A stretch of DNA of 39,610 bases. Source: Magnetospirillum sp. WYHS-4. GTDB taxonomy: Bacteria; Pseudomonadota; Alphaproteobacteria; Rhodospirillales; GLO-3. A program made the position numbers and the translations under genes. The stretch spans positions 1 to 39,610 of the forward strand of contig JAMOBD010000023.1 in assembly GCA_039908345.1 (NCBI GenBank), in the 5' to 3' direction. Positions within the stretch are counted from its first letter, which is position 1, and every line of letters starts with the position of its first letter. Under the pieces are notes generated by a model. That model was given only the letters and a program-made list of their open reading frames with translations, ran no database searches and had not been told where the DNA came from. Of this stretch, positions 1 through 9,141 are shown piece after piece.

Positions 1-267
1 CAACGACAGAGAAAATGTTCCACTACATTTTTCGCCAGGTCCGGATTTCAGGCCAAAAAACCCAATATTTTCAATAGGGGCCTCTCCCAAAACGCCCCTC
101 CACTGTTCAAGTTGGGCCTGACTGCGGGCCAACCCCGACAGCCGTTCCCGTTCCCCGGAAAAATAGGCGTCGTGCAGGACGGCGAAGACGATCCCCATGC
201 CGACGACCGGCACGGTCAGGATGATCATCAGCGATCCGAGAAGGAACTTCCGATGGCTGATCGACAT
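1..267 (-). CDS. Membrane-anchored sensor-like protein, N-terminal part only
   Basis: The gene runs off the left window edge, so only the first 89 residues are visible and there is no stop codon. It starts MSISHRKFLLG at an ATG at 267. A basic N-terminus is followed by one strong hydrophobic helix (about residues 8-31, containing LMIILTVPVVGMGIVF) and then a soluble, probably periplasmic stretch beginning HDAYFSGERERLSG. This layout is common at the start of transmembrane sensor kinases, diguanylate cyclases and chemoreceptors, but no output domain is in view, so the family is unknown. No other ATG lies upstream in frame before a TAA, and the ribosome site is weak. The 3' part in the window is more AT-rich than the neighbouring genes. 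It follows accC in the same direction with a gap of about 119 bases. Confidence 0.6.
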   Translation of the reverse strand, partial: MSISHRKFLLGSLMIILTVPVVGMGIVFAVLHDAYFSGERERLSGLARSQAQLEQWRGVLGEAPIENIGFFGLKSGPGEKCSGTFSLSL

Positions 268-386
268 ATTCCGCAAGGGGCCAGAGGAACGATTCGGATT
301 CGGGCTCAACTCGAAGAACGCGAAGCCTCCATGGACTTATCCGATCGTCCCGGTCAAGAGGACCCCGCATCGCGATAAATACATAG

Positions 387-1730
387 TCATGTTTTCTTCC
401 CGACAAATTTTTCCAGCCAATGGATATCGTAGTTGCCGTTCTGGAAGTCCGGGTCGGTAATCAGGCGCTGGTGCAGCGGGATGGAGGTTTCCAGGCCATC
501 GATGACGAATTCCTCCAGGGCCCGGCGTAGCCTCATCAGGCATTCGTTGCGGTTGGCGCCGTGCACGATCAGCTTGGCGATCATGCTGTCGTAGGTGGGC
601 GGCACCCGGTAGCCGGTATAAAGCGCGGAATCGACACGCACCCCAAGTCCGCCCGGCGCATGGTACGCCCCCACGGTGCCCGGGGAAGGCACGAAAGTAT
701 CCGGATTCTCCGCGTTGATGCGACATTCGATGGCGTGGCCGGCCAATCGTATATCCTCCTGGGTGTAGCCCAGGGGGGCGCCCGAGGCGACGCGCACCAT
801 CTCGCGCACCAGATCGAGGCGGGTGACCATCTCGGTCACCGGATGCTCGACCTGCAGGCGGGTATTCATCTCGATGAAGTAGAAGCGGCCGCCCTCGTAC
901 AGGAACTCGATGGTACCGACGCTGTGGTAGCCGATCTTGCGAATCGCGTCGGCCGCCAACTCGCCGATCTGCTGGCGCTGGGATTCGTTGAGCGCCGGGG
1001 ACGGCGCCTCCTCCAGAAGCTTCTGATGGCGGCGCTGCAGGGAGCAGTCGCGCTCTCCCAGGTGCACCACGTTGCCATGGTGGTCGGCCAGGATCTGGAT
1101 CTCGATGTGGCGCGGCTTGGCGAGGTACTTCTCCATGTAGACTTCGCCGTTTCCGAAGGCCGCCGTGGCCTCGCTGACCGCCATCTGGTAGGCGGTGCGC
1201 AACTCGTCGGGCCCCTTGGCCACCTTCATGCCGCGCCCACCGCCGCCGGCCGTGGCCTTGATGAGCACCGGATAGCCGATCTGGGCGGCCACCTCGACCG
1301 CGTGATCGACGTCCCGCAGCCCGCCGTCAGAACCCGGCACGACCGGAATCCCAGCCTCCATCACCGCCCGCTTGGCGGCGATCTTGTCGCCCATCAGGCG
1401 GATATGCTGGGACGAGGGGCCGATGAAGGTGAAGCCGTGTTCCTCCACCTTCTGCACGAAGTCGGCGTTCTCGGAAAGAAAACCGTAGCCGGGATGGATG
1501 GCCTCGGCGTTGGTGATCGTCGCCGCGGTCAGGATCGCCTTTTGGTTCAGGTAGCTGTCGCGGGCCGGCGGCGGGCCGATGCAGATGGCCTCATCGGCCA
1601 GGCGCACATGCATGGCGTCGGCATCCGCCGTCGAATGGACGGCCACCGTGCGGATGCCCATCTCGCGGCAGGCGCGGTGGATGCGAAGGGCGATCTCGCC
1701 CCGGTTGGCGATCAGGACCTTTTCGAACAT
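387..1730 (-). CDS. accC: Acetyl-CoA carboxylase, biotin carboxylase subunit
   Basis: AccC uses ATP and bicarbonate to carboxylate biotin on the carrier protein AccB, the first half-reaction of fatty-acid synthesis. The 447-residue product has the usual family length and starts [16 protein letters not shown]. It contains the N-terminal pre-ATP-grasp fold, the glycine-rich ATP loop ([12 protein letters not shown], about residue 160), the active-site stretch [15 protein letters not shown] near residue 290, and the C-terminal biotin-carboxylase domain. The ATG lies 6 bases after the accB stop, so the two are co-transcribed and probably translationally coupled. The order aroQ-accB-accC is common in proteobacteria. 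Nothing in the sequence is abnormal. Confidence 0.97.
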   Translation of the reverse strand: MFEKVLIANRGEIALRIHRACREMGIRTVAVHSTADADAMHVRLADEAICIGPPPARDSYLNQKAILTAATITNAEAIHPGYGFLSENADFVQKVEEHGFTFIGPSSQHIRLMGDKIAAKRAVMEAGIPVVPGSDGGLRDVDHAVEVAAQIGYPVLIKATAGGGGRGMKVAKGPDELRTAYQMAVSEATAAFGNGEVYMEKYLAKPRHIEIQILADHHGNVVHLGERDCSLQRRHQKLLEEAPSPALNESQRQQIGELAADAIRKIGYHSVGTIEFLYEGGRFYFIEMNTRLQVEHPVTEMVTRLDLVREMVRVASGAPLGYTQEDIRLAGHAIECRINAENPDTFVPSPGTVGAYHAPGGLGVRVDSALYTGYRVPPTYDSMIAKLIVHGANRNECLMRLRRALEEFVIDGLETSIPLHQRLITDPDFQNGNYDIHWLEKFVGKKT

Positions 1731-1736
1731 CGCGGC

Positions 1737-2213
1737 CTACTCGATGACCAGCAGGGGCTCGCCATATTCCACCGGGTCCTCGCTGCTGACCATCATGTGG
1801 ACGACGCGCCCGGCCCTGGGAGACTTGATCGGGTTGAAGACCTTCATCGCTTCGATGAGCACCAGGGTATCGCCTTCCGACACCGTGTCCCCCACCTTGA
1901 CGAACGGCGGCGTGCCCGGTTCGGGCGATGTGTAGACCACGCCCACCATGGGCGAGACCACCAAGCCGGGATGGCCGGAGTAGGGATCGGCCGCCCCGCC
2001 GCCCCCGACGGCCGTCGCTGCCGGAGCCCCGTGGACCACCGGCGCCGGGGCGTGGTGGACCATGGGGGCGGGCGCCGGACCGCCACGCGCCACGCGCACG
2101 TACCAGTCGTCGCGGCCCACTTCGATCTCGCTCAGGTCCTTGTCCCGGAGGATGTCGGCCACGGTGCGGATCAGATCGGCATCGATGTCCATCTTGTTCG
2201 CTTTGTTGGTCAT
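1737..2213 (-). CDS. accB: Biotin carboxyl carrier protein of acetyl-CoA carboxylase
   Basis: AccB carries the biotin that shuttles CO2 between AccC and the carboxyltransferase AccAD. The 158-residue protein has an N-terminal helical region, a flexible Ala/Pro/His-rich linker (about residues 44-75), and a C-terminal biotinyl domain. The biotinylation site is EAMKVFN, with the acceptor lysine at residue 124, and the domain ends EYGEPLLVIE. Length and domain order match the family. The ATG at 2213 follows aroQ by 19 bases and accC starts 6 bases after its stop, so aroQ-accB-accC reads as one operon. Confidence 0.97.
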   Translation of the reverse strand: MTNKANKMDIDADLIRTVADILRDKDLSEIEVGRDDWYVRVARGGPAPAPMVHHAPAPVVHGAPAATAVGGGGAADPYSGHPGLVVSPMVGVVYTSPEPGTPPFVKVGDTVSEGDTLVLIEAMKVFNPIKSPRAGRVVHMMVSSEDPVEYGEPLLVIE

Positions 2214-2232
2214 GAACCCCTCGGTCCTGCTG

Positions 2233-2670
2233 TCATTTCGCGATCAGCCGCGCGGCGGCCTCGATCGCCAGTTCGTAGCCCAGCGGCCCCAGCCCCACGA
2301 TCACGCCCCTGGCGGCCTTGGAGACATAGGAATGATGGCGAAAGGTATCGCGCTGGTGGATGTTCGACAAGTGCACCTCGATGGCCGGCACCCCCGACGC
2401 CAGCAGGGCATCCAGAATAGCGACCGAGGTATGGGTATAGGCTCCAGCATTCAGCAGGATGGCGTCGAAGTGCCCGCGCGCCTCCTGTATCCAGGTCACC
2501 AAGTCGCCTTCCTGGTTGGACTGGCGAAAATCCATCCCCAGCCCCAGCGATTCGGCACGCCGCCGACAGGCCGTCTCGATGTCGGCCAGGGTCGCGTTAC
2601 CGTAGATGCCCGGTTCCCGGACACCCAGCAGGTTCAGGTTCGGCCCGTTGAGGACCAGAATGGCGGCCAT
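2233..2670 (-). CDS. aroQ: Type II 3-dehydroquinate dehydratase
   Basis: AroQ converts 3-dehydroquinate to 3-dehydroshikimate in the shikimate pathway. The 145-residue product starts [16 protein letters not shown] and has the hallmark segments of the small type II enzyme: the N-terminal NGPNLNLLG with the catalytic tyrosine shortly after (REPGIYG), [27 protein letters not shown], and [17 protein letters not shown] with the active-site His. The reading frame stays open upstream to about 2976, but that part overlaps the next gene in another frame. The ATG at 2670 gives the standard N-terminus and length. It is the first gene of an aroQ-accB-accC unit. Confidence 0.96.
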   Translation of the reverse strand: MAAILVLNGPNLNLLGVREPGIYGNATLADIETACRRRAESLGLGMDFRQSNQEGDLVTWIQEARGHFDAILLNAGAYTHTSVAILDALLASGVPAIEVHLSNIHQRDTFRHHSYVSKAARGVIVGLGPLGYELAIEAAARLIAK

Positions 2671-2776
2671 GGCGGTTCGTTCCCCCAGGCGGTTGGAAGC
2701 CCCTCTGGAGCCCTTATAACACGATGCGCGCCGCGACAACGAGAAAGAACGTCGCCGGACGGAAACGGAAATCGAG

Positions 2777-3538
2777 TCAGGTGATATGGAAGCGCTCGAA
2801 GGCATCGGCCAGGTCCTGGCCGAAGTTGGAGTCCTTGCGGATGATGCCGGCGCTTTCCGGCAAGCCTTTGAGCGCCGCGTGCCCCGCCTCGAAGGAGGTG
2901 AGCAAGGCGAAGGGAATGGACTGGGTGCGTTCGATGGCCGCCAAAGCCCGGCAAAAATCGATGCCGGACAGGGCATCCAGCATGAAGGACGAGATCACCA
3001 TGTCGGGCCGCGTGCGCACCGCCAGTTCCAGCGCCTCGTACGATTTGGTCAGCGTGGTGACGCGGTAGCCGGCCGCCCTCAGTTCCCGTTCGAAAATGCG
3101 GGCCGACGCACGCTGGGGTTCGACCAGCAGTATTTCGATGTCCAGGTGATCGAGGTCCGACATGTCCATCGGCCGCGGCACCGGCAGGGAGCGGACGAAT
3201 TCTCCCTCGTCGGCCCGGCCGTCGATTTCGCCTTCCAGAATGCTTTCCAACACCATCAGGAAGACGTCGATGTCGCCCAGGGCCGAGGGCGTCACGTCGG
3301 TGATGCCTTCGACGTAGCTTTCCAGGCGGCGTACCGCCAAGTCGATGAGCGGATGATTGGCCCAATGGGCGAGTTGGTGCAGGCGGGCGCACTCGCGAGC
3401 CAAGCGGGCCAAGGCTTCCCCTTTGTCGCCCACCCCGGACCGCATGTTGCTGAGCGTCACCGAGAAGGTGGTCAGCGTGTCCCGGGCCTCGCCCAGGAAC
3501 TCCTCGTCGATCTGGCCTTCGAACTTATCGGCGTTCAT
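2777..3538 (-). CDS. HPt-like / degenerate receiver-domain protein
   Basis: This 253-residue protein appears to join two signalling folds. Residues 10-105 are helical and resemble a histidine phosphotransfer (HPt) module; [11 protein letters not shown] would place a candidate phosphorylatable His at residue 54, but the usual Lys-Gly after it is missing. Residues 132-250 match a CheY-type receiver, with a first strand [10 protein letters not shown], a conserved Thr (ALLTS, 214) and a conserved Lys (IIRKD, 235). The phospho-acceptor Asp is absent: in [15 protein letters not shown] a Ser (184) sits at that position, and the acidic pair after strand 1 is Glu-Pro. It probably signals without Asp phosphorylation. 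It starts 26 bases after the helicase gene. Function unknown; the HPt assignment is tentative. Confidence 0.75.
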   Translation of the reverse strand: MNADKFEGQIDEEFLGEARDTLTTFSVTLSNMRSGVGDKGEALARLARECARLHQLAHWANHPLIDLAVRRLESYVEGITDVTPSALGDIDVFLMVLESILEGEIDGRADEGEFVRSLPVPRPMDMSDLDHLDIEILLVEPQRASARIFERELRAAGYRVTTLTKSYEALELAVRTRPDMVISSFMLDALSGIDFCRALAAIERTQSIPFALLTSFEAGHAALKGLPESAGIIRKDSNFGQDLADAFERFHIT

Positions 3539-3564
3539 TGCCCGGCCCCCCCAATGACTCGCGA

Positions 3565-5157
3565 TTATTCCTCGTCGTCGTCTTCCTTCGCCGGCCCGCG
3601 CGATGGCGCGGGCGCTCGCAACAGGAAAGCGGGAACATGGTCGCCCAGCCCCTTGACCGGCGGCCCGTCTTCCCTGTCTTCCCGATGGCGGCGGCGATGG
3701 TCGCCCTCCCGAGGCCGGTCCTTCGGCCGCTCTCGCTCCGCTTGGCGCGGTTGGCGTTCCGTCCGGCGTGGCCGGCGTTCCTCTTCGCGCGACTGAGGCA
3801 CGGGGGGTTCCGCCTCGCGTGCCTCGGCCCTCGGAACGGCCTCGGATTCCCGGGAAGAACGATCCCTGTCGCGGTCGCGGCCGCGCCCGCCCCGGTCCCG
3901 ATTGCGATCCTGATCGCGATCGCGTCCCCGCCCGCGGCCACGCTCTCGGCCGTGGTCGCGTCCGCTGGATTCCGATGTCGCGTGAGCGGCTTCATCGACC
4001 GCCGCGGCGACCCCGTCCAGCACCAAGCGCGGAATGGATCGGCCCAGCATCCGTTCGATGGCGGCCAAGTATTTGGAGTCCTCGCCAAGGGCGATGGTGA
4101 AGGCTTTTCCCGAACGTCCGGCACGGCCGGTGCGGCCGATGCGATGGACATAGTCTTCCGCATGGGACGGAACGTCGAAGTTGAACACATGGCTCATGTC
4201 CTGGATATCCAGGCCGCGCGCCGCGACGTCGCTGCAGATCAGAAGGCGGATTTCACCCTTCTTGAAGCGGTCCAGGGTCTCGGTCCGGGCCGGCTGGGAC
4301 ATGTCGCCATGCAGTTGGCCGATATCGTAGCCGTGGCGCAGCAGGGACCGTGCCACCACCCCGATGTCACGCTTGCGGTTGCAGAAGATCAGGGCATTGA
4401 CCGGCTTTTCCCGTTCCAGCAGGGCGCGCAGGGCGGCCCGCTTTTCCATTTGTCCGTGATCGTGGCCACGGCCGTGGCCGTGGGGAATCTCGATCAGCGC
4501 CTGCTCGACCGTAGCCGCCGCGGTGGCCGGCGGCGACACCGAGATCGTCTTCGGATTTTGCAGGAAGGCATTGGCCAGCCGGCGGATCTCCGGCGCCATG
4601 GTGGCGGAGAAGAACAGGGTCTGGCGCATGGGCGATAGCAGAGTGACGATGCGTTCGACATCGGGGATGAAGCCCATGTCGAGCATGCGGTCGGCTTCGT
4701 CGATCACCAGCACCTTGACGTCGGTGAGCAGGAGTTGCCCCCGCTCGAACAAGTCGAGCAATCGGCCGGGCGTGGCGATCAGCACGTCGACACCCTTGTT
4801 CAGCACCTTCTTCTGATCGGCCATGGATTCGCCGCCGATCAGCAGCGCATGGTTCAGCTTGTGGTACTTGCCGTACTTGTCGAAATTTTCGGCAACCTGG
4901 GCGGCCAATTCGCGCGTCGGTTCCAGGATCAGCGAGCGGGGCATGCGAGCCCGCGCCCGGCCATGGGCCAGAACGTCGATCATCGGCAGGGTGAAGGAAG
5001 CGGTCTTGCCCGTTCCGGTCTGGGCGCAGCCCAGGACGTCGCGGCCCATCAGGACGATGGGAATGGCCTGCTCTTGGATGGGGGTCGGAGTCACGTAGCC
5101 GGCTTCCGCTACGGCACGCAACACCCCTTCGCTCAGGCCCAGTTCGGAAAAGCTCAT
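3565..5157 (-). CDS. DEAD-box ATP-dependent RNA helicase, RhlE-like
   Basis: This 530-residue protein should unwind RNA duplexes in an ATP-dependent way, for example in ribosome assembly, RNA decay or cold adaptation. Motifs in order are a Q motif (TPTPIQEQAIP), motif I AQTGTGKT, PTRELAAQ, TPGRL, DEAD in VIDEADRMLDMGF, SAT in FSATM, then CSDVAARGLDIQ and HRIGRTGRAGR. The ATG at 5157 places the Q motif at the normal distance. Between the two RecA domains is an unusual His/Gly insert (PHGHGRGHDHGQ). From about residue 395 the tail is low-complexity, Arg/Asp/Gly-rich, and it ends in an acidic stretch, suggesting RNA binding or condensate formation. RhlE-type by architecture; CshA/DeaD-like roles are also possible. 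Confidence 0.93.
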   Translation of the reverse strand: MSFSELGLSEGVLRAVAEAGYVTPTPIQEQAIPIVLMGRDVLGCAQTGTGKTASFTLPMIDVLAHGRARARMPRSLILEPTRELAAQVAENFDKYGKYHKLNHALLIGGESMADQKKVLNKGVDVLIATPGRLLDLFERGQLLLTDVKVLVIDEADRMLDMGFIPDVERIVTLLSPMRQTLFFSATMAPEIRRLANAFLQNPKTISVSPPATAAATVEQALIEIPHGHGRGHDHGQMEKRAALRALLEREKPVNALIFCNRKRDIGVVARSLLRHGYDIGQLHGDMSQPARTETLDRFKKGEIRLLICSDVAARGLDIQDMSHVFNFDVPSHAEDYVHRIGRTGRAGRSGKAFTIALGEDSKYLAAIERMLGRSIPRLVLDGVAAAVDEAAHATSESSGRDHGRERGRGRGRDRDQDRNRDRGGRGRDRDRDRSSRESEAVPRAEAREAEPPVPQSREEERRPRRTERQPRQAERERPKDRPREGDHRRRHREDREDGPPVKGLGDHVPAFLLRAPAPSRGPAKEDDDEE

Positions 5158-5283
5158 AGGGTGAGGGATCTCGACAATCCCCGCCCGCAGGCCGGGGATA
5201 AACAGGTTGTGATTGAATAAAGTCCGGCGGATATTAGGCTTTCCGTGGGCTCTGTCAATGGGGCGTTGCCGCCGAATCGAGAA

Positions 5284-5721
5284 TCAGCCCCCCGGCAGGG
5301 TCACCACATCGAGCCAGAATTGAGCGGCGGTGCGCACCGCACGGGCCAGATCCTCGGCTTGTTCCGGCTTGCTGATAAAGCAGTTGGCGTGTTCTTCATG
5401 GCAGCGCAGGATATCCTGCTGGGTGCGTGACGAAGTCAGGATCATCACCGGAATCCCCCGTAACGAGGCATCGCGCTTGATCTCGGCCAGCACGTCGCGG
5501 CCGTCCATGCCGGGCAGGCTGAGGTCGAGAAGGATCAGATGCGGAGTCGGCACGCCCTGGTAGGGTGCGTCCTTCCTGAGAAATCGCACCGCGTCCAAGC
5601 CGTTTTCCGCATGATGGACCCGGTTCAGGGACTTGGCCTCCCCGAAAACGGCACGGACCACGCTGGCATCGCCGGGATTATCTTCCACCAGCAGGACCTC
5701 GATCAAGTTGCGGCGCCTCAT
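5284..5721 (-). CDS. Single-domain response regulator (Rcp1/CheY-like)
   Basis: This 145-residue protein is a stand-alone receiver with all key residues: acidic pair E13/D14 in VLLVEDNPGD, phospho-acceptor D66 in LILLDLSLPGMDG, T96 in MILTSS and K118 in FISKPE. There is no output domain. The NPGD after the acidic pair and the overall spacing are typical of the Rcp1-like subgroup, which often works beside phytochrome-like or hybrid kinases. It lies 13 bases downstream of the GGDEF gene and is probably the last gene of the MBL / coiled-coil / adenylyl cyclase / GGDEF / receiver cluster. No cognate histidine kinase is nearby. Confidence 0.9.
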   Translation of the reverse strand: MRRRNLIEVLLVEDNPGDASVVRAVFGEAKSLNRVHHAENGLDAVRFLRKDAPYQGVPTPHLILLDLSLPGMDGRDVLAEIKRDASLRGIPVMILTSSRTQQDILRCHEEHANCFISKPEQAEDLARAVRTAAQFWLDVVTLPGG

Positions 5722-5734
5722 CGCACGGACTCCC

Positions 5735-6784
5735 TCACTCCCTATTTTCGCCCGAATGGGTCAGGACCCGGTTGCGACCTTCGCGCTTGGCCGCCGCCAG
5801 GGCTTGGTCGGCCGCCGAGAAAAAGCCGTCCACGGTGTGGCCTGCCGCGAATTCCGCCACCCCCGCCGAAATGGTGATCCGTCCCAAGGATTCGTGAGCT
5901 CCACGCTTGACCAACTCGCGGGATTCGAGGGTTTTGCGGATACGTTCGGCGAGCGCCGCGGCCTCCTTGGCCGCCGCCCGCCGGAGAATGAGTCCGAATT
6001 CCTCGCCGCCGATGCGAGCCGCCACGTCGGTAGCCCGGGTCGCCGATTTGATGATCCCTGCCACCAGCTTCAGCACGTTGTCGCCCACCGGATGGCCGTG
6101 GCGGTCGTTGAACTGCTTGAAATGATCCAGGTCGACCAGCACCAGGGCAAGGTCGCTGCCGGTCTGGCCGGCTTCTTCGACCATCTCCCGCAGGCGGGCA
6201 TCGAAGTAGCGGCGGTTGCCGAGGTCGGTAAGTTCGTCGGTAATGGCTTGGCGATGCACCTCTTCCAGGCGGTTACGCAGCAGGAAGACCTCTTCCGACG
6301 TCTCCTTCAGGGTGCGGGAAAGGTCGGCCTGCTTGGCCGCCATCTCCACCGCCATGGCGATGATCTCGGCCACGGCGCCACGGACATCGTCGAGAGTCTG
6401 GGCATCTTCCAGGCGAACCGCCGTCTCGCGCAGGCCGCGCCCGAACTCGCCGGTTTCTCCTTCTGCCTTGGCCAGATGGGTGAGCACGTTGCTCACGGCG
6501 GCATAGACGCCGTTAACCCCCTGGAAGAGCTTCCGGCATTCCAATTGCGCCAGGACGAAATGGCAGAGCATTTCGTCGCGCTTCTCGGTCGGCACGGCGT
6601 CGCGATTGGCGAGGTACTGTTCCAGCTTGCGGCTCCAGCCGGGATCGACGTCGGCCGCATAGGCGTACCAAGCCATCAAGTTGGTCGGCGTGGGTGGCAA
6701 CCCATACCGTTCCAGCAACATGACAGCCCGCTCGATATTCTTGCGCGTCTTCACGAAATCGTTCATGGCCGCGTCGATTTCCAT
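5735..6784 (-). CDS. GGDEF-domain diguanylate cyclase
   Basis: Predicted to make cyclic di-GMP from two GTP. The 349-residue form starts MEIDAAMNDF; a start at the internal ATG (6766, MNDF) is equally possible because no ribosome site clearly decides. Residues 10-150 form an all-helical N-terminal region with no recognised sensor domain and no membrane segment, followed by a coiled coil (about 150-180) leading into the GGDEF domain (ITDELTDLGNRRYFD). The active site is GGEEF (259-263). An RxxD inhibitory site (R250-ATD) sits five residues before it, so product inhibition is expected. It lies about 75 bases after the adenylyl cyclase gene, and the receiver gene follows after 13 bases, suggesting joint control of two second messengers. 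Confidence 0.9.
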   Translation of the reverse strand: MEIDAAMNDFVKTRKNIERAVMLLERYGLPPTPTNLMAWYAYAADVDPGWSRKLEQYLANRDAVPTEKRDEMLCHFVLAQLECRKLFQGVNGVYAAVSNVLTHLAKAEGETGEFGRGLRETAVRLEDAQTLDDVRGAVAEIIAMAVEMAAKQADLSRTLKETSEEVFLLRNRLEEVHRQAITDELTDLGNRRYFDARLREMVEEAGQTGSDLALVLVDLDHFKQFNDRHGHPVGDNVLKLVAGIIKSATRATDVAARIGGEEFGLILRRAAAKEAAALAERIRKTLESRELVKRGAHESLGRITISAGVAEFAAGHTVDGFFSAADQALAAAKREGRNRVLTHSGENRE

Positions 6785-6858
6785 TCCCCCTGCATGGCCC
6801 AGCATACCCCTCGCCGCCGGGCGACCGCAACGTCTTTGCGGGGACGGGCCCTTCGTTG

Positions 6859-9141
6859 CTATTTGCTTTTCATCACCCAAACGCCCTTCCAGCCTTCCGG
6901 CGGTTCCGCCTTCAGGTGCTCGCAGCGTTCGACGTAGATCTGCGACAGCTTGTCGCCCGGATTGGCCTTCAAGGCCTCCTGAAACAAGGCGATGGCGCCG
7001 TCGAAATCGCCCTTGATGTACTTGGCCCGGCCGGCGCGGAAGAAATTCACCACGTCCATCACATTGGGGAACGTCTCGTCGGTGTGGTAGTCCAGCACCT
7101 CGAAGACTTCCACCGGCTCGGTCTTGCCCTTGACCACCACGTGGTCCACGTCGCGCACCCGGTAAGTGCCGCGCAGCTTCTTGACGGTGTATTCGCTGAT
7201 AAGGATGCGGGCGGCGTACTGCTTGCAGGCGCTTTCCAGGCGCGAGGCCAGGTTCACGCCGTCGCCGATCATGGTGTAGTCCATGCGCTTGGGGCTGCCG
7301 ATGTTGCCCGACACCACCACGTCGGTGTTCAGCCCGACGCCCATGTCGACCGGCATGTCGCCGCGCGCCTTGCGCTCCTTGTTCCATTCCCACAGTTCGC
7401 GGATCATGGCGATGGAAGCCCGCACGCCGCGATCCGGATCGTCCTCATGGGCCACCGGCAAGCCGAAGCCGGCCATGATGGCGTCGCCGATGAACTTGTC
7501 GAGCATGCCGCCTTCGCGGGAGATGCAGTCCACCATGATGGTGAAGTACTCGTTCAGCAAGGCGACGGTACCCTGGGCACCCAGCTTCTCGGTGATGGTG
7601 GTGAAGCCGCGCACGTCCGAGAACAGGATGGTGGCTTCGACGCTTTTCCCCCCCATGATGTCCTCGCCGCCACCGCCGGCCAGCAACTGGTCGGCAAGGC
7701 CCGGGTCCATGTAGCGGGACATGGTGGACTTCATGCGCTTTTCCGAACTGATGTCCTCGATCATCACCATCGAGCCCAGTTTCTTCTGTTCGGTACTGAC
7801 CAGGGGCAGAACCGTCAGGTTGACCGAGCGCTTTTCCCCGCCGCAGAGCAGTTCGGCGTCCATGGCGATATCGGCCACCTGGGTCTCGCCTACCTTGGCG
7901 ATCTTCTCCAGCACCCAGCCGTTGTCGGCGGCGAAGAAGTCGTCGGCCTTCTTCTTCAGGGTCTCCTTGGCCGTCAGGCCGAAGATGCGATAGCCCGCCC
8001 GGTTGCAGGTGACGATCACGCCGTTCTCGTCCAGGGTCACCACGCCATTGGACATGCTTTCCAGCATGCTTTCGTTGTAGTTCTTCATGTTCTGGACGTC
8101 TTCGAACAGCTTGGCGTTCTCCAGCGCGATGGAGACCTGGGCGGTAAAGGCCTTGAGCCGCTGCTCGTCCTCGGCATTGAACGATCCGCCGCGCTTGTTG
8201 AGGATCTGGGTGACGCCGATGATCTTTCCGGTCTTGTTGACCAGGGGCACGCAGAGGATGGAACGGGTGAAGAAACCGGTCTTCTTGTCGAAGCCCGGAT
8301 TGAAGCGCAGGTCGGCATAGGCATAGGGAATGTTGATCGTCTCGCCCGATTTGAAGACCGCTCCGGCGATGCCGAGATGGTTGGGAAAGCGGATTTCGCC
8401 CACGCTGCCGCCCTGGGCGACGCGGGAGAACAGCTCGTTGGTCTTTTCGTCGCTGAGGAACAGCGTCGAGCGTTCCGCCTTCAACATGCGGGTCGCCTCG
8501 CTCATCACCTTCTGCAGCAGGGCGCCCAGGTCGATTTCCGAAGTCACGTCGGAAACCACGTTCAGGAATTCCAGTTCCTGGACGCGCGACTTCTTCATCT
8601 TCTCGACGAACTGGGTGCTCTGCAGCGCGATGGCCGCCTGGGTGGTCATGGCCTCCAGGAGCTTGAGGTCATCCTCCGTGAAGGGGCCGCTGCGCTTGTT
8701 GAGCGCCTGGGTGACGCCGATGACCTCGCCCTTCACCGTCCTGACCGGCACGCAGAGGATGGTCTTGGTGCGAAAGCCGGTCTGTTCGTCCACCGACCTG
8801 TTGAAGCGCTCGTCCGCATAGGCGTCGTCGATAATCAGCCCGGTGCCGGAGGTAAAGACGTGACCGGCGACGCCCGATGTGTTGAGGATGCGGATCTCGC
8901 GCTGGAAGTTTCCCTGGGCGATGCGGGAATAAAGCTCGCCGGTCTGCGCGTCGTTGAGGAACAAGGTGGAGCGTTCGGCGTCCAGTTCCCAGGAAATCAT
9001 CTCGACCAGGGTGGCGAGGATCTCGTCCAGGGACTCGATGGCAGCCACCTTGCGCGACACGTCGAGCAGCATTTCCGCCCGCTTGAGCCGCTTGGTGTCC
9101 TCGGCTTCCGGCACGCCGGGCTTGGGCGCGCCGTCATTCAT
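6859..9141 (-). CDS. GAF-GAF-PAS class III adenylyl cyclase
   Basis: A 760-residue soluble cyclase predicted to make cAMP. Domains: GAF1 (about 25-175), GAF2 (200-345), PAS (355-470), class III cyclase catalytic domain (500-685), and a C-terminal TPR-like helix pair (GDFDGAIALFQEALKANPGD). GAF2 carries the full NKFDE signature (N315, K316, F321, D325, E326) of cyclic-nucleotide-binding GAF domains; GAF1 has a weaker version. Catalytic residues are present: metal Asp D509 (LFSDVRGFT) and D553 (KFIGDAIMAGFG), N630 and R634 (GDGVNLASR). K549 and T623 form the Lys/Thr pair of class IIIb adenylyl cyclases, so ATP is favoured over GTP. The layout recalls cyanobacterial CyaB1/CyaB2, in which GAF domains bind cAMP. 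Its start overlaps the coiled-coil gene by 8 bases. Confidence 0.94.
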   Translation of the reverse strand: MNDGAPKPGVPEAEDTKRLKRAEMLLDVSRKVAAIESLDEILATLVEMISWELDAERSTLFLNDAQTGELYSRIAQGNFQREIRILNTSGVAGHVFTSGTGLIIDDAYADERFNRSVDEQTGFRTKTILCVPVRTVKGEVIGVTQALNKRSGPFTEDDLKLLEAMTTQAAIALQSTQFVEKMKKSRVQELEFLNVVSDVTSEIDLGALLQKVMSEATRMLKAERSTLFLSDEKTNELFSRVAQGGSVGEIRFPNHLGIAGAVFKSGETINIPYAYADLRFNPGFDKKTGFFTRSILCVPLVNKTGKIIGVTQILNKRGGSFNAEDEQRLKAFTAQVSIALENAKLFEDVQNMKNYNESMLESMSNGVVTLDENGVIVTCNRAGYRIFGLTAKETLKKKADDFFAADNGWVLEKIAKVGETQVADIAMDAELLCGGEKRSVNLTVLPLVSTEQKKLGSMVMIEDISSEKRMKSTMSRYMDPGLADQLLAGGGGEDIMGGKSVEATILFSDVRGFTTITEKLGAQGTVALLNEYFTIMVDCISREGGMLDKFIGDAIMAGFGLPVAHEDDPDRGVRASIAMIRELWEWNKERKARGDMPVDMGVGLNTDVVVSGNIGSPKRMDYTMIGDGVNLASRLESACKQYAARILISEYTVKKLRGTYRVRDVDHVVVKGKTEPVEVFEVLDYHTDETFPNVMDVVNFFRAGRAKYIKGDFDGAIALFQEALKANPGDKLSQIYVERCEHLKAEPPEGWKGVWVMKSK

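Noticed and set aside
1-406. A 99-residue minus-strand frame at 107-406
   Set aside because: It lies in a different frame from the supported membrane protein (ATG 267), overlaps accC, and has Arg-rich shadow composition.
561-2420. A 619-residue open frame on the plus strand opposite accC/accB
   Set aside because: It is the antisense shadow of two strongly supported genes; composition is His/Asp/Gly-rich as expected for complementary GC-rich codons, and no motif is visible.
5735-7393. A 552-residue form of the GGDEF protein
   Set aside because: The first about 200 residues are an out-of-frame reading of the cyclase gene; composition is Arg/Gly-rich noise.
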